Positions 1 through 7,052 of a stretch of DNA of 15,428 nucleotides are shown here, piece after piece. Origin of the DNA: Ruminococcus flavefaciens (GTDB lineage Bacteria; Bacillota_A; Clostridia; Oscillospirales; Ruminococcaceae); the NCBI GenBank assembly GCA_004556875.1, contig SFFP01000022.1:1-15428 (forward strand), written 5' to 3'. The notes beneath the pieces are model-generated. The model was not told the origin of the DNA. It searched no databases and saw nothing but the letters and a program-made list of their open reading frames with translations. Position numbers and translations under genes: made by a program. Each line of letters opens with the position of its first letter. Positions within the stretch are counted from its first letter, which is position 1.

Positions 1-71
1 GTATCTTCCGCGATTTTGAGGCGGAGATAATCCAGCATGAGATAGATCACTTCAGCGGAATAATTATATGA
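1..71 (+). CDS. def: Peptide deformylase, C-terminal end (partial)
   Basis: Only the last 22 codons are in the window, read in frame from base 3 to the TGA at 69-71. They encode a tail containing IIQHEIDHFSG. The HEIDH is the HExxH zinc/iron-binding motif 3 of peptide deformylase, which removes the formyl group from the N-terminal methionine of new proteins in the cytoplasm. In the family this motif lies close to the C-terminus and is followed by a short hydrophobic tail, as here (GIII then stop). The rest of the protein lies left of the window, so its type cannot be judged. No hairpin terminator follows. A 12-bp A/T palindrome (TTTTAATTAAAA, 72-83) directly after the stop is the only structure before the trp promoter. 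Confidence 0.8.
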   Translation, partial: IFRDFEAEIIQHEIDHFSGIII

Positions 72-105
72 TTTTAATTAAAAATAAAAAATTATTGTAA
101 CGCTA

Positions 106-134
106 TTGACAATAATGAAATACGGTGATATAAT
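106..134 (+). promoter_or_regulatory. Consensus sigma-A promoter of the trp operon
   Basis: The sequence shows TTGACA at 106-111 and TATAAT at 129-134 with a 17-bp spacer. This is a full match to the housekeeping consensus in both boxes and in spacing. Transcription should start near base 141, just before the T-box stem I. A promoter this strong fits control by downstream attenuation rather than by an activator. Confidence 0.9.
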
Positions 135-140
135 AATCAC

Positions 141-438
141 AACAAAACCGATGACGCGGAGATAAAGCTGGTTATGCTTGTACAGAGAGCCTCTGTTGCT
201 GAGAATGGGGCGAAAAACAGGTCAGCAAATGGACCGCTGAGGGTGCAGTCAAATGGGTGCGGCAAAATTATTTATAGTTTTGTGTATTCAGAGTATTCTG
301 CAACGTTAGGATGTGCGTTAATCATCAGGGATATGATAGTATCCTGTTAAGTGCACGGCTGAGCCGTGAATCAAGGTGGTACCGCGGATAAGTATATTCG
401 TCCTTGACAGATCAATTCGATCTGTCAAGGACTTTTTT
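141..438 (+). ncRNA. Tryptophan-specific T-box leader
   Basis: The conserved T-box sequence AAGGTGGTACCGCGG is at 373-387, followed by a terminator at 400-438. Stem I can be folded by eye. GCGG (156-159) pairs with CCGC (234-237) and GCTG (167-170) pairs with CAGC (223-226). They enclose a symmetric internal loop, AGATAAA (160-166) against AAATGGA (227-233). The specifier codon in that loop is TGG (230-232), tryptophan, followed by the usual purine. The AGAGAG (184-189) and GTTGCTGA (195-202) elements match the distal stem I bulge and loop that contact the tRNA elbow. By family knowledge, uncharged tRNA-Trp binds the specifier and the UGGN bulge and stabilises the antiterminator, so the operon is read when tryptophan is scarce. 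The start is approximate and inferred from the promoter. Confidence 0.93.
400..438 (+). terminator. T-box regulated rho-independent terminator
   Basis: A 14-bp perfect stem (arms 400-413 and 419-432, 5-base loop AATTC) is followed by six T residues at 433-438. Its left arm starts 12 bases after the T-box. The competing antiterminator would use the T-box sequence and part of the region before the left arm. Confidence 0.93.
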
Positions 439-470
439 ATTTTTCCTGACAGGTCAGCGGAGGTGCTTTT

Positions 471-1937
471 ATGAAGTTTTTACCAGAATTCAGTACAGTA
501 AAAGAGATAGCAAAGAGCGGCAAATACGACATTCTTCCTGTAAGCTGTGAGATAATGTCAGATATCTGCACTCCTATCGAAGCAATAATGACACTGAAAA
601 ACGTTTCCACACACTGCTATATGCTTGAATCAGTTGCCGAAAAGGAAAAGTGGGGAAGATACACTTTCCTCGGTTTTGACCCTAAGACGCAGATAACTGC
701 CTGCGGAAACGAGCTTACAATTGGCGACGTAAAAATGACATCAGATGATCCTTCAGTACAGATAAGACAGATACTTTCAAAATACAGAAGCCCTAAATTC
801 GACTATCTGCCAACATTTACAGGCGGATTTGTTGGATACTTTTCATACGATTTCCTCGCGTATACCGAGAAATCGCTCCGTATCAAGACCAATGATACCG
901 AGAACTTCAAGGACGTTGACCTGATGCTTTTTGACAAGGTCATTGCCTTTGACAACTTCCGCCAGAAGCTCATTCTCATTGCCAATATGAAGCTTGAAGA
1001 GGGCGAAGCAGGCTACAACAAGGCAAAGCTGGAATTACAGCAGTTGGCAGACCTTCTGAGAAACGGTGAGCGAAAAAAAGAACCTGCAGGACACCTTACC
1101 ACTGAGGTTACTTCACTTTTCAGCAAGGAAGAATACTGCGAAATGGTGGAAAAGGCTAAGCATCATATCCGCGAGGGAGATATCTTCCAGATAGTCCTTT
1201 CAAACCGTTTAAGCGCAGGATTTGAGGGAAGTCTGCTGAATACCTACCGTGTTCTCAGAACTATCAATCCGTCGCCTTATATGTTCTATTTTTCGGGAAC
1301 AGATGTTGAGATAGCAGGTGCTTCACCTGAGACTCTTGTAAAGCTTGAGGACGGAGTGCTTCACACATTTCCGCTTGCAGGAACTCGTCCGAGAGGAAAG
1401 ACCGAAAAGGAGGACAAGGAGCTTGAAGAAGGACTTCTCCGTGATGAAAAGGAGCTTGCCGAGCACAATATGCTTGTTGATCTGGGAAGAAATGATCTTG
1501 GCAAGATAAGCAGGTTCGGAAGTGTTGAGGTTGAAAAGCTTCACAGCATTGAGAGATACTCACACGTAATGCACATCGGCTCGACAGTACGCGGAGTGAT
1601 AAGGGAAGAATTTGACGGTATTGACGCAGTAAGTGCGGTTCTCCCGGCAGGTACACTTTCGGGTGCACCTAAGATACGTGCCTGCCAGCTCATTGCAGAG
1701 CTTGAAAATAACAAGCGCGGAATTTACGGCGGTGCGATAGGATACATCGACTTTACAGGAAATCTTGATACCTGCATAGCTATCCGAATTGCCTACAAGA
1801 AAAACGGCAAGGTCTTCGTAAGAAGCGGCGCAGGAATAGTTGCAGACTCAGTTCCCGAAAAGGAATATCAGGAGTGCATAAACAAAGCGGCGGCTGTAGT
1901 AAACGCACTTAAACTTGCAGAGGAGGCAGACGCATGA
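471..1937 (+). CDS. trpE: Anthranilate synthase component I
   Basis: It converts chorismate plus ammonia (from TrpG) to anthranilate, the first committed step of tryptophan synthesis. The length, 488 aa, is normal. The N-terminal domain carries MLES (51-54), equivalent to the LLES tryptophan feedback site of enterobacterial TrpE. The C-terminal chorismate-binding domain (about 220-480) shows FPLAGTRPRG, DEKELAEHNMLVDLGRNDLG, LPAGTLSGAPKIRA, GGAIGYIDFTGNLDTC and VRSGAGIVADSVPEKEY. The start is fixed by GGAGGTG at 459-465, five bases before ATG, directly after the T-box terminator. It overlaps trpG by 4 bp (ATGA), so translation is probably coupled with its subunit partner. The alternative, aminodeoxychorismate synthase PabB, is unlikely given the Trp T-box and operon. 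Confidence 0.97.
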   Translation: MKFLPEFSTVKEIAKSGKYDILPVSCEIMSDICTPIEAIMTLKNVSTHCYMLESVAEKEKWGRYTFLGFDPKTQITACGNELTIGDVKMTSDDPSVQIRQILSKYRSPKFDYLPTFTGGFVGYFSYDFLAYTEKSLRIKTNDTENFKDVDLMLFDKVIAFDNFRQKLILIANMKLEEGEAGYNKAKLELQQLADLLRNGERKKEPAGHLTTEVTSLFSKEEYCEMVEKAKHHIREGDIFQIVLSNRLSAGFEGSLLNTYRVLRTINPSPYMFYFSGTDVEIAGASPETLVKLEDGVLHTFPLAGTRPRGKTEKEDKELEEGLLRDEKELAEHNMLVDLGRNDLGKISRFGSVEVEKLHSIERYSHVMHIGSTVRGVIREEFDGIDAVSAVLPAGTLSGAPKIRACQLIAELENNKRGIYGGAIGYIDFTGNLDTCIAIRIAYKKNGKVFVRSGAGIVADSVPEKEYQECINKAAAVVNALKLAEEADA

Positions 1938-2500
1938 TACTTCTCATTGATAATTACGACAGCTTTTCCTATAATCTCTACCAGATGATAGGGGCTATCG
2001 AGTCTGATATAAAGGTAATTCGCAATGACGAAATGACTATTAAGCAGATAGAAAAACTAAATCCTGACAGGATAATCCTTTCCCCCGGACCGGGAAGACC
2101 TGAGGACGCAGGAATTATCATCGAGGCGGCTAAGACGGTGTGCAAAAAGATACCTACACTTGGCGTTTGTCTCGGTCATCAGGCTATATGTGCCGCTTAC
2201 GGTGCAACAGTCACCTACGCAAAGGAACTCATGCACGGCAAGCAGTCCGTTATCAGCTTCATGAACGACAGTCCCTTATTCAAGGGAATAGACGAGGGGG
2301 CTCCCGTGGCGAGATATCACTCACTTGCGGCAGACTCGGCTACACTGCCCGATTGCCTTGAAGTTACAGCACTTGCCGATGACGGCGAGGTCATGGCGGT
2401 TCAGCATAAGGAATATCCAATATACGGTGTTCAGTTCCACCCTGAGTCAATAATGACTCCCGATGGACATATCATGCTTAAAAACTTTATTGAGCTTTGA
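1934..2500 (+). CDS. trpG: Anthranilate synthase component II, glutamine amidotransferase
   Basis: This class I glutamine amidotransferase releases ammonia from glutamine and channels it to TrpE. It is 188 aa, a stand-alone TrpG not fused to TrpD. The motifs are NYDSFSYN (7-14), ILSPGPGRPEDAG (48-60), the nucleophile elbow GVCLGHQ with Cys79, and VQFHPES with His169 and Glu171 completing the triad. Its ATG lies inside the trpE stop region (ATGA overlap at 1934-1937), and the ribosome site is AGAGGAGGC at about 1919-1927 within trpE. A 64-bp gap separates it from trpB. As in many Firmicutes it could also serve PabB; the window does not show that. Confidence 0.96.
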   Translation: MILLIDNYDSFSYNLYQMIGAIESDIKVIRNDEMTIKQIEKLNPDRIILSPGPGRPEDAGIIIEAAKTVCKKIPTLGVCLGHQAICAAYGATVTYAKELMHGKQSVISFMNDSPLFKGIDEGAPVARYHSLAADSATLPDCLEVTALADDGEVMAVQHKEYPIYGVQFHPESIMTPDGHIMLKNFIEL

Positions 2501-2564
2501 GACTATGGAAATTGAGCTTGATGTTTTTCATAAAAATAAATAATAATCGGAAAGGAAAGATATT

Positions 2565-3755
2565 ATGTCACAGTCAAAAGGACGATTTGGCGTTCACGGC
2601 GGTCAGTACATCCCCGAAACGCTGATGAATGCGGTCATTGAGCTTGAACAGGCTTACGAGCACTATAAGAATGACCCCGAATTCAACCGTGAGCTTACTG
2701 AGCTCCTCAACAACTACGCAGGCAGACCTTCTCTGCTTTACCGCGCAGATAAGCTCACAAGAGAGCTTGGCGGTGCTAAGATATATCTCAAACGCGAGGA
2801 CCTTAACCACACAGGCTCACACAAGATAAACAACGTTCTCGGTCAGGCTCTCCTTGCAAAGAAAATGGGCAAGACAAGGCTCATCGCTGAGACAGGTGCA
2901 GGTCAGCACGGCGTTGCTACTGCTACTGCCGCCGCTCTCCTTGATATGGAGTGCGTGGTTTTCATGGGCGAGGAGGACACAAAGCGACAGGCGCTGAACG
3001 TTTACCGCATGAAGCTCCTCGGCGCTGACGTTATCCCTGTAACAAGCGGTACAGCTACACTCAAGGACGCTGTTTCGGAGGCTATGCGCGAATGGACCTC
3101 ACGTATCTCCGATACACATTATTGCCTCGGCTCTGTTATGGGACCGCATCCGTTCCCGACAATAGTACGCGATTTTCAGGCAGTTATCTCCCGTGAGTCA
3201 AGGGCGCAGATTCTTGAAGCAGAGGGCAGACTTCCCGATGCAGTAATCGCTTGTGTAGGCGGCGGCTCAAACGCTATCGGAAGCTTCTATCACTTCATTC
3301 CCGATGAGGGAGTGCGTCTTATCGGCTGTGAAGCCGCAGGCAGAGGTATCGACACGTTCGAGACTGCCGCAACAGTAAACACAGGAAGAATAGGTATCTT
3401 CCATGGCATGAAGTCTTATTTCTGTCAGGACGAGTACGGTCAGATAGCTCCTGTATACTCTATTTCCGCAGGTCTTGACTATCCCGGTGTAGGTCCTGAG
3501 CACGCACATCTCCATGATATCGGAAGAGCTGAATATGTGCCGATAACAGATGACGAAGCTGTAAATGCTTTCGAGTACCTCTCACGTATAGAGGGAATTA
3601 TACCTGCTATCGAGTCTGCACACGCTATTGCATACGCTATGAAGCTTGCTCCGACAATGGACAAGGACAAGATAATCATTGTAACAGTTTCGGGACGCGG
3701 TGACAAGGACTGCGCGGCTATTGCGCGTTACAGAGGGGAGGATATCTATGAGTAA
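2565..3755 (+). CDS. trpB: Tryptophan synthase beta chain
   Basis: It condenses indole, tunnelled from the alpha chain, with L-serine to give tryptophan, using pyridoxal phosphate. The 396 aa length is standard for TrpB1. LNHTGSHKINN carries the PLP lysine Lys87, AETGAGQHG carries Glu109, CVGGGSNAIG binds the phosphate, and DYPGVGPEHAHL and TVSGRGDKD follow. The residue numbers coincide with those of the enterobacterial enzyme. The start is supported by GGAAAGGAAAG about 6-16 bases upstream. The stop (TAA 3753-3755) lies beyond the trpA start, an 8-bp overlap. It sits third in the operon, ahead of trpDCF, instead of in the usual near-terminal place. Confidence 0.97.
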   Translation: MSQSKGRFGVHGGQYIPETLMNAVIELEQAYEHYKNDPEFNRELTELLNNYAGRPSLLYRADKLTRELGGAKIYLKREDLNHTGSHKINNVLGQALLAKKMGKTRLIAETGAGQHGVATATAAALLDMECVVFMGEEDTKRQALNVYRMKLLGADVIPVTSGTATLKDAVSEAMREWTSRISDTHYCLGSVMGPHPFPTIVRDFQAVISRESRAQILEAEGRLPDAVIACVGGGSNAIGSFYHFIPDEGVRLIGCEAAGRGIDTFETAATVNTGRIGIFHGMKSYFCQDEYGQIAPVYSISAGLDYPGVGPEHAHLHDIGRAEYVPITDDEAVNAFEYLSRIEGIIPAIESAHAIAYAMKLAPTMDKDKIIIVTVSGRGDKDCAAIARYRGEDIYE

Positions 3756-4524
3756 TATCAGATCAGCATTTGCAGACGGAAAGGCTTTCATACCGTTTAT
3801 AACCTGCGGCGATCCCGACCTTGAAACTACTGCAAAGGTAGTTCGTGCGGCAGCAGAGAACGGTGCAGACCTTATCGAGCTTGGAATACCTTTCTCAGAC
3901 CCTACAGCAGAAGGTCCTGTGATACAGGGCGCAAATATCCGCGCACTTGCAGGCGGAGTTACTACAGACAAGGTTTTTGAGCTTGTTAAGGAACTCAGAA
4001 AAGATGTTAAAATACCATTTGTTTTCATGACATATGCAAACGTTGTATTCTCATATGATGCAGAGAGATTTATGGCAAGATGCTGTGAATGCGGAGTTGA
4101 CGGAATAATTCTTCCCGATCTTCCTTTTGAGGAAAAAGACGAATTTTCCGCAGTTGCAAAGCAGTACGGAGTTGATCTCATATCGCTGATAGCTCCTACA
4201 TCTGAGAATCGTATCGCTATGATCGCAAAGGAAGCAGAGGGATTTATCTACATCGTTTCAAGTCTCGGCGTTACAGGTGTGAGAAGCGAGATATCCACAA
4301 ATATTGACGATATAGTTAAGGTAATACGTGAAAACACAAAAGTACCGTGTGCAGTCGGCTTTGGTATATCAAAGCCTGAGCAGGCGCAGAAAATGGCGGC
4401 TGCATCAGACGGAGCTATCGTAGGTTCGGCAATTATCCGCATACTTGAAAAATACGGAAAAGACGCTGCACCTTACGTTGGTGAATACGTAAAAGAAATG
4501 AAAGAAGCTGTTTTAAAAGCATAA
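3748..4524 (+). CDS. trpA: Tryptophan synthase alpha chain
   Basis: It cleaves indole-3-glycerol phosphate to indole and glyceraldehyde 3-phosphate in the alpha2beta2 complex with TrpB. The TIM-barrel protein is 258 aa. An in-frame ATG exists at 3700, but the start at 3748 is preferred: GGGGAGG lies at 3735-3741, the product then begins MSNIRSAFADGKAFIPFITC like the family, and the overlap with trpB is only 8 bp. The catalytic glutamate is Glu44 (DLIELGIPFSDP, equivalent to Glu49). At the position of the second catalytic acid, Asp60 of the enteric enzyme, this protein has Glu55 (TAEGPVIQ instead of LADGPTIQ). GVTGVRSE, CAVGFGISKPEQ and IVGSAIIR are the phosphate-binding loops. Confidence 0.96.
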   Translation: MSNIRSAFADGKAFIPFITCGDPDLETTAKVVRAAAENGADLIELGIPFSDPTAEGPVIQGANIRALAGGVTTDKVFELVKELRKDVKIPFVFMTYANVVFSYDAERFMARCCECGVDGIILPDLPFEEKDEFSAVAKQYGVDLISLIAPTSENRIAMIAKEAEGFIYIVSSLGVTGVRSEISTNIDDIVKVIRENTKVPCAVGFGISKPEQAQKMAAASDGAIVGSAIIRILEKYGKDAAPYVGEYVKEMKEAVLKA

Positions 4525-4530
4525 TACATA

Positions 4531-4552
4531 AGCCATTATTCGGTGAATGGCT
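4531..4552 (+). repeat. Hairpin between trpA and trpD
   Basis: AGCCATT (4531-4537) and AATGGCT (4546-4552) form a perfect 7-bp stem with an 8-base loop. It sits in the only sizeable gap in the second half of the operon. There is no T-run after it, and the trpD ribosome site (GGAGG, 4559-4563) lies just outside the stem. It may be an RNA processing or stability element; this is inference. Confidence 0.4.
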
Positions 4553-4571
4553 GTAAATGGAGGTTTTTATC

Positions 4572-5591
4572 ATGATCAAAGAGGCAATCGTAAAGATCGT
4601 TGACAAGCAGGACCTGACATATGATGAGGCATACAAGGTAATTTCAGAAATAATGGCAGGAGAGACTACTCCCACCCAGAATGCGGCGTTTCTCTCGGCT
4701 CTTTCGACAAAAAGCACTAAGGCAGAAACTATCGACGAAATAACAGGCTGTGCAGCAGCAATGCGTGATGCAGCTATCAAATTTGAGAATGATATGGATC
4801 TTATGGAGATCGTTGGAACAGGCGGTGACAATGCTCACAGCTTCAACATCTCGACTACTTCCGCATTTGTCATTGCAGCGGCGGATATAAAGGTGTCAAA
4901 GCACGGCAACCGCGCTGCTTCATCACTTTCGGGAACTGCGGATTGTCTCGAAGCACTGGGAGCAAATATCAGCCTTGAACCAGAGAAGTGCAGACAGCTT
5001 CTGAATGATGTTGGTTTCTGCTTCTTCTTCGCGCAGAAGTATCACACATCTATGAAGTATGTAGGACCTATCCGAAAGGAGCTCGGCTTCCGCACTGTTT
5101 TCAATATCCTCGGACCGCTGACTAATCCTGCCTGCCCTAAGCATCATCTTCTCGGAGTATACGACAGCGTTCTTCTTGAACCTGTGGCAGAGGTGCTTAT
5201 GAAGCTGGGCTCAAAGAGCGGCATGGTAGTTTTCGGAACAGATAAGCTCGACGAGATATCATTGAGTGCTCCGACGGCTGTTTGCGAATACAAGGACGGC
5301 TGGATGAAGAATTATGAGATCACTCCTGAGCAGTTTGGCTTTGAGCGCTGTACAAAGGATGACCTCAAGGGCGGTACGCCTGAGGAGAATGCGGCTATTA
5401 CACGCGGTATTCTTGCAGGCGAGATAAAGGGACACAAGAGAAATGCTGTTCTTCTCAATGCAGGTGCGGCAATATACATAGGCGGCAAGGCTGAGTCTAT
5501 GGAGAAGGGTATTGCAAAGGCTGCTGAACTTATCGACAGCGGTGCAGCACTTGCGAAACTTGATAAATTTGTTGAACAGTCAAACAGCTGA
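4572..5591 (+). CDS. trpD: Anthranilate phosphoribosyltransferase
   Basis: It transfers the phosphoribosyl group of PRPP to anthranilate, the second step of the pathway. The product has 339 aa. An ATG at 4557 is in frame, but the ribosome site GGAGG (4559-4563) lies downstream of it, so translation must begin at ATG 4572, giving MIKEAIVKIVDKQDL. The glycine-rich GTGGD (82-86) and SFNISTTSAF bind PRPP with magnesium. VSKHGNR (108-114) and KYVGPIRKELGFRTVFNILG are the substrate-binding signatures of the family. It is a stand-alone TrpD, not fused with TrpG. It ends TGA and the trpC ribosome site overlaps this stop. Confidence 0.97.
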   Translation: MIKEAIVKIVDKQDLTYDEAYKVISEIMAGETTPTQNAAFLSALSTKSTKAETIDEITGCAAAMRDAAIKFENDMDLMEIVGTGGDNAHSFNISTTSAFVIAAADIKVSKHGNRAASSLSGTADCLEALGANISLEPEKCRQLLNDVGFCFFFAQKYHTSMKYVGPIRKELGFRTVFNILGPLTNPACPKHHLLGVYDSVLLEPVAEVLMKLGSKSGMVVFGTDKLDEISLSAPTAVCEYKDGWMKNYEITPEQFGFERCTKDDLKGGTPEENAAITRGILAGEIKGHKRNAVLLNAGAAIYIGGKAESMEKGIAKAAELIDSGAALAKLDKFVEQSNS

Positions 5592-5599
5592 GGTGTGAG

Positions 5600-6376
5600 A
5601 TGACTATACTTGATAAACTTGCTGAACACGCAAAAGAGCGTGTTGAAGCGGCAAAAAAAGTGCTTTCCCTTGAAGAAGCAAGACGCAGAGCGCTGGAGCT
5701 TCCTAAGGGCGGATTTGAATTTGAAAAGGCACTTAAAAAGGACGACATCGCATTTATCTGTGAGTGCAAAAAGGCTTCGCCGTCAAACGGCGTTATAGCA
5801 GAGGTTTTTCCTTATCTTGATATCGCTAAGGACTATGAAGCCGCAGGAGCTGACTGCATATCTGTTCTTACTGAACCGAAATGGTTTCTCGGAAGTGACG
5901 AATATCTCCGTGAGATAGCTGAAAATGTAAGCATACCTTGTATACGCAAGGACTTCACGGTAGATGAATATATGATATACGAAGCAAAGCTTCTGGGTGC
6001 AAAGGCTGTACTGCTCATCTGTTCAATACTAACTGCCGAACAGATAAAGAAATATATCGGCATATGTGACGAGCTGGGAATGTCCGCACTTGTCGAAGCT
6101 CACGACGAAGCGGAGCTTCGCGCGGCTGTTGCCTGTGGAGCGCGTATCATAGGTGTGAATAATCGAAATCTCAAAGATTTCTCGGTGGATACAGGCAACA
6201 GCCGCCGTCTGAGGGAGCTAGCTCCCTCAGATGTGAGCTTCGTATCAGAAAGCGGCGTTCAGAGTGCAGAGGATATAAGACTTCTGCGAGAAGCAGGAGT
6301 TAACGCAGTGCTCATAGGCGAGACACTGATGAGAGCGTCTGACAAGAAAGCGAAGCTTGCAGAGCTGAAAGGATAA
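5600..6376 (+). CDS. trpC: Indole-3-glycerol phosphate synthase
   Basis: It closes the indole ring of carboxyphenylamino-deoxyribulose phosphate with loss of CO2 and water. It is a monofunctional TIM barrel of 258 aa, not fused to TrpF. Catalytic residues are visible: Glu55 and Lys57 in CECKKASPS, Lys117 in RKDFTVDEYMIYEAKLLGA, Glu166 in LVEAH, Asn in GVNNRNL, and Ser in VSESGV. GAGGTG (5590-5595) overlaps the trpD stop and sets the start. The reading frame contains a perfect 22-bp palindrome (6209-6230, described separately) that does not disturb the family sequence. One base separates its stop from trpF. Confidence 0.97.
   Translation: MTILDKLAEHAKERVEAAKKVLSLEEARRRALELPKGGFEFEKALKKDDIAFICECKKASPSNGVIAEVFPYLDIAKDYEAAGADCISVLTEPKWFLGSDEYLREIAENVSIPCIRKDFTVDEYMIYEAKLLGAKAVLLICSILTAEQIKKYIGICDELGMSALVEAHDEAELRAAVACGARIIGVNNRNLKDFSVDTGNSRRLRELAPSDVSFVSESGVQSAEDIRLLREAGVNAVLIGETLMRASDKKAKLAELKG
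6209..6230. repeat. Perfect 22-bp palindrome inside trpC
   Basis: The left half CTGAGGGAGCT (6209-6219) is the exact reverse complement of the right half AGCTCCCTCAG (6220-6230). In RNA it would give a 9-bp GC-rich stem with a CTAG tetraloop in the trpC coding region. The same GAGGGAG/CTCCCTC arms recur in non-coding hairpins at 9251-9273 and 10192-10225. Confidence 0.8.
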
Positions 6377-6377
6377 T

Positions 6378-6971
6378 ATGACTAAGATAAAGATGTGCGG
6401 ACTACGCAGAGAAGAGGACATAGACTTTGTAAACAGGATAAAGCCTGAGTATATCGGATATGTATTTGCTGAGTCAAGCAAGAGGTATGTACAGCCCGAA
6501 AAAGCCGCAGAGCTTACGAAAAAGCTGAACGGTGATATCATTCCTGTGGGAGTATTCGTGAATTCTCCCATTGAGTGCGTCATAGATACAGTAAAAAGCG
6601 GCGCGGTGAGAGCAGTACAGCTTCACGGAGAAGAGGACGAGGATTACGTTAAAGAACTGGAAAAGCTGGGGATATGCGTTATACGTGCGTTCAGAGTAAC
6701 TTCGCCGGCTGATATCAGAGCCGCTGAAAACAGCTGTGCGGATTATGTTTTGCTGGATTCGGGACAAGGCTCGGGCGAGACCTTTGACTGGTCACTTATA
6801 GGAAGCATAAAGCGTGAATACTTCCTTGCAGGCGGTCTTACTGCCGAAAATGCCGCAGATGCTATAAATATGCTTCACCCGTATGCTGTGGACGCAAGCT
6901 CATGCCTTGAAGCGGGCGGCTTCAAGGACTATAATAAAATGAAGGCTTTTGCAGAAGCGGTAAGAGGCTGA
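6378..6971 (+). CDS. trpF: Phosphoribosylanthranilate isomerase
   Basis: It performs the Amadori rearrangement of phosphoribosylanthranilate, the third step of the pathway. The TIM barrel is 197 aa, slightly compact but within the family range. The catalytic base Cys7 is in KIKMCGL and the acid Asp127 in YVLLDSGQGSGETFDW. VGVFVN, VQLHGEE, FLAGGLTAENA and the phosphate loop VDASSCLEAGGFKD are in family order, the last with Cys where many relatives have Gly. It begins one base after the trpC stop and its ribosome site (GAAAGGAT) lies inside trpC. It is the last gene of the operon. No hairpin terminator is visible after it, so some read-through into the next gene is possible. Confidence 0.95.
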   Translation: MTKIKMCGLRREEDIDFVNRIKPEYIGYVFAESSKRYVQPEKAAELTKKLNGDIIPVGVFVNSPIECVIDTVKSGAVRAVQLHGEEDEDYVKELEKLGICVIRAFRVTSPADIRAAENSCADYVLLDSGQGSGETFDWSLIGSIKREYFLAGGLTAENAADAINMLHPYAVDASSCLEAGGFKDYNKMKAFAEAVRG

Positions 6972-7000
6972 TATCCCTTATTATTCAAAGTTAACAGCCG

Positions 7001-7029
7001 TTGACTTGAGTGAGCCGATGTGCTATACT
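7001..7029 (+). promoter_or_regulatory. Sigma-A promoter of the CobW-like gene
   Basis: TTGACT (7001-7006) and TATACT (7024-7029) are separated by 17 bp. Each box differs from consensus by one base. The predicted start lies about 17-18 bp before the ATG at 7053, leaving a very short leader with AAGGAGG at 7038-7044. Confidence 0.8.
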
Positions 7030-7052
7030 TGAAATGCAAGGAGGCGGCTCAC

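Noticed and set aside
72..83. Palindrome TTTTAATTAAAA after the peptide deformylase gene
   Set aside because: It is pure A/T, likely by chance in an AT-rich gap, and lacks the GC stem needed for a terminator.
1264..1668. Long open frames on the - strand within trpE
   Set aside because: They are antisense shadows of a well-conserved gene. They have no ribosome site and low-complexity translations unlike any family.
2505..2543. A 12-residue open frame (MEIELDVFHKNK) between trpG and trpB
   Set aside because: There is no ribosome site before its ATG and no tryptophan codons that would make it a leader peptide. It is probably chance in a short gap.
3582..4181. A 199-codon - strand open frame across trpB and trpA
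   Set aside because: It spans the junction of two certain genes on the other strand and its product has no recognisable motif.
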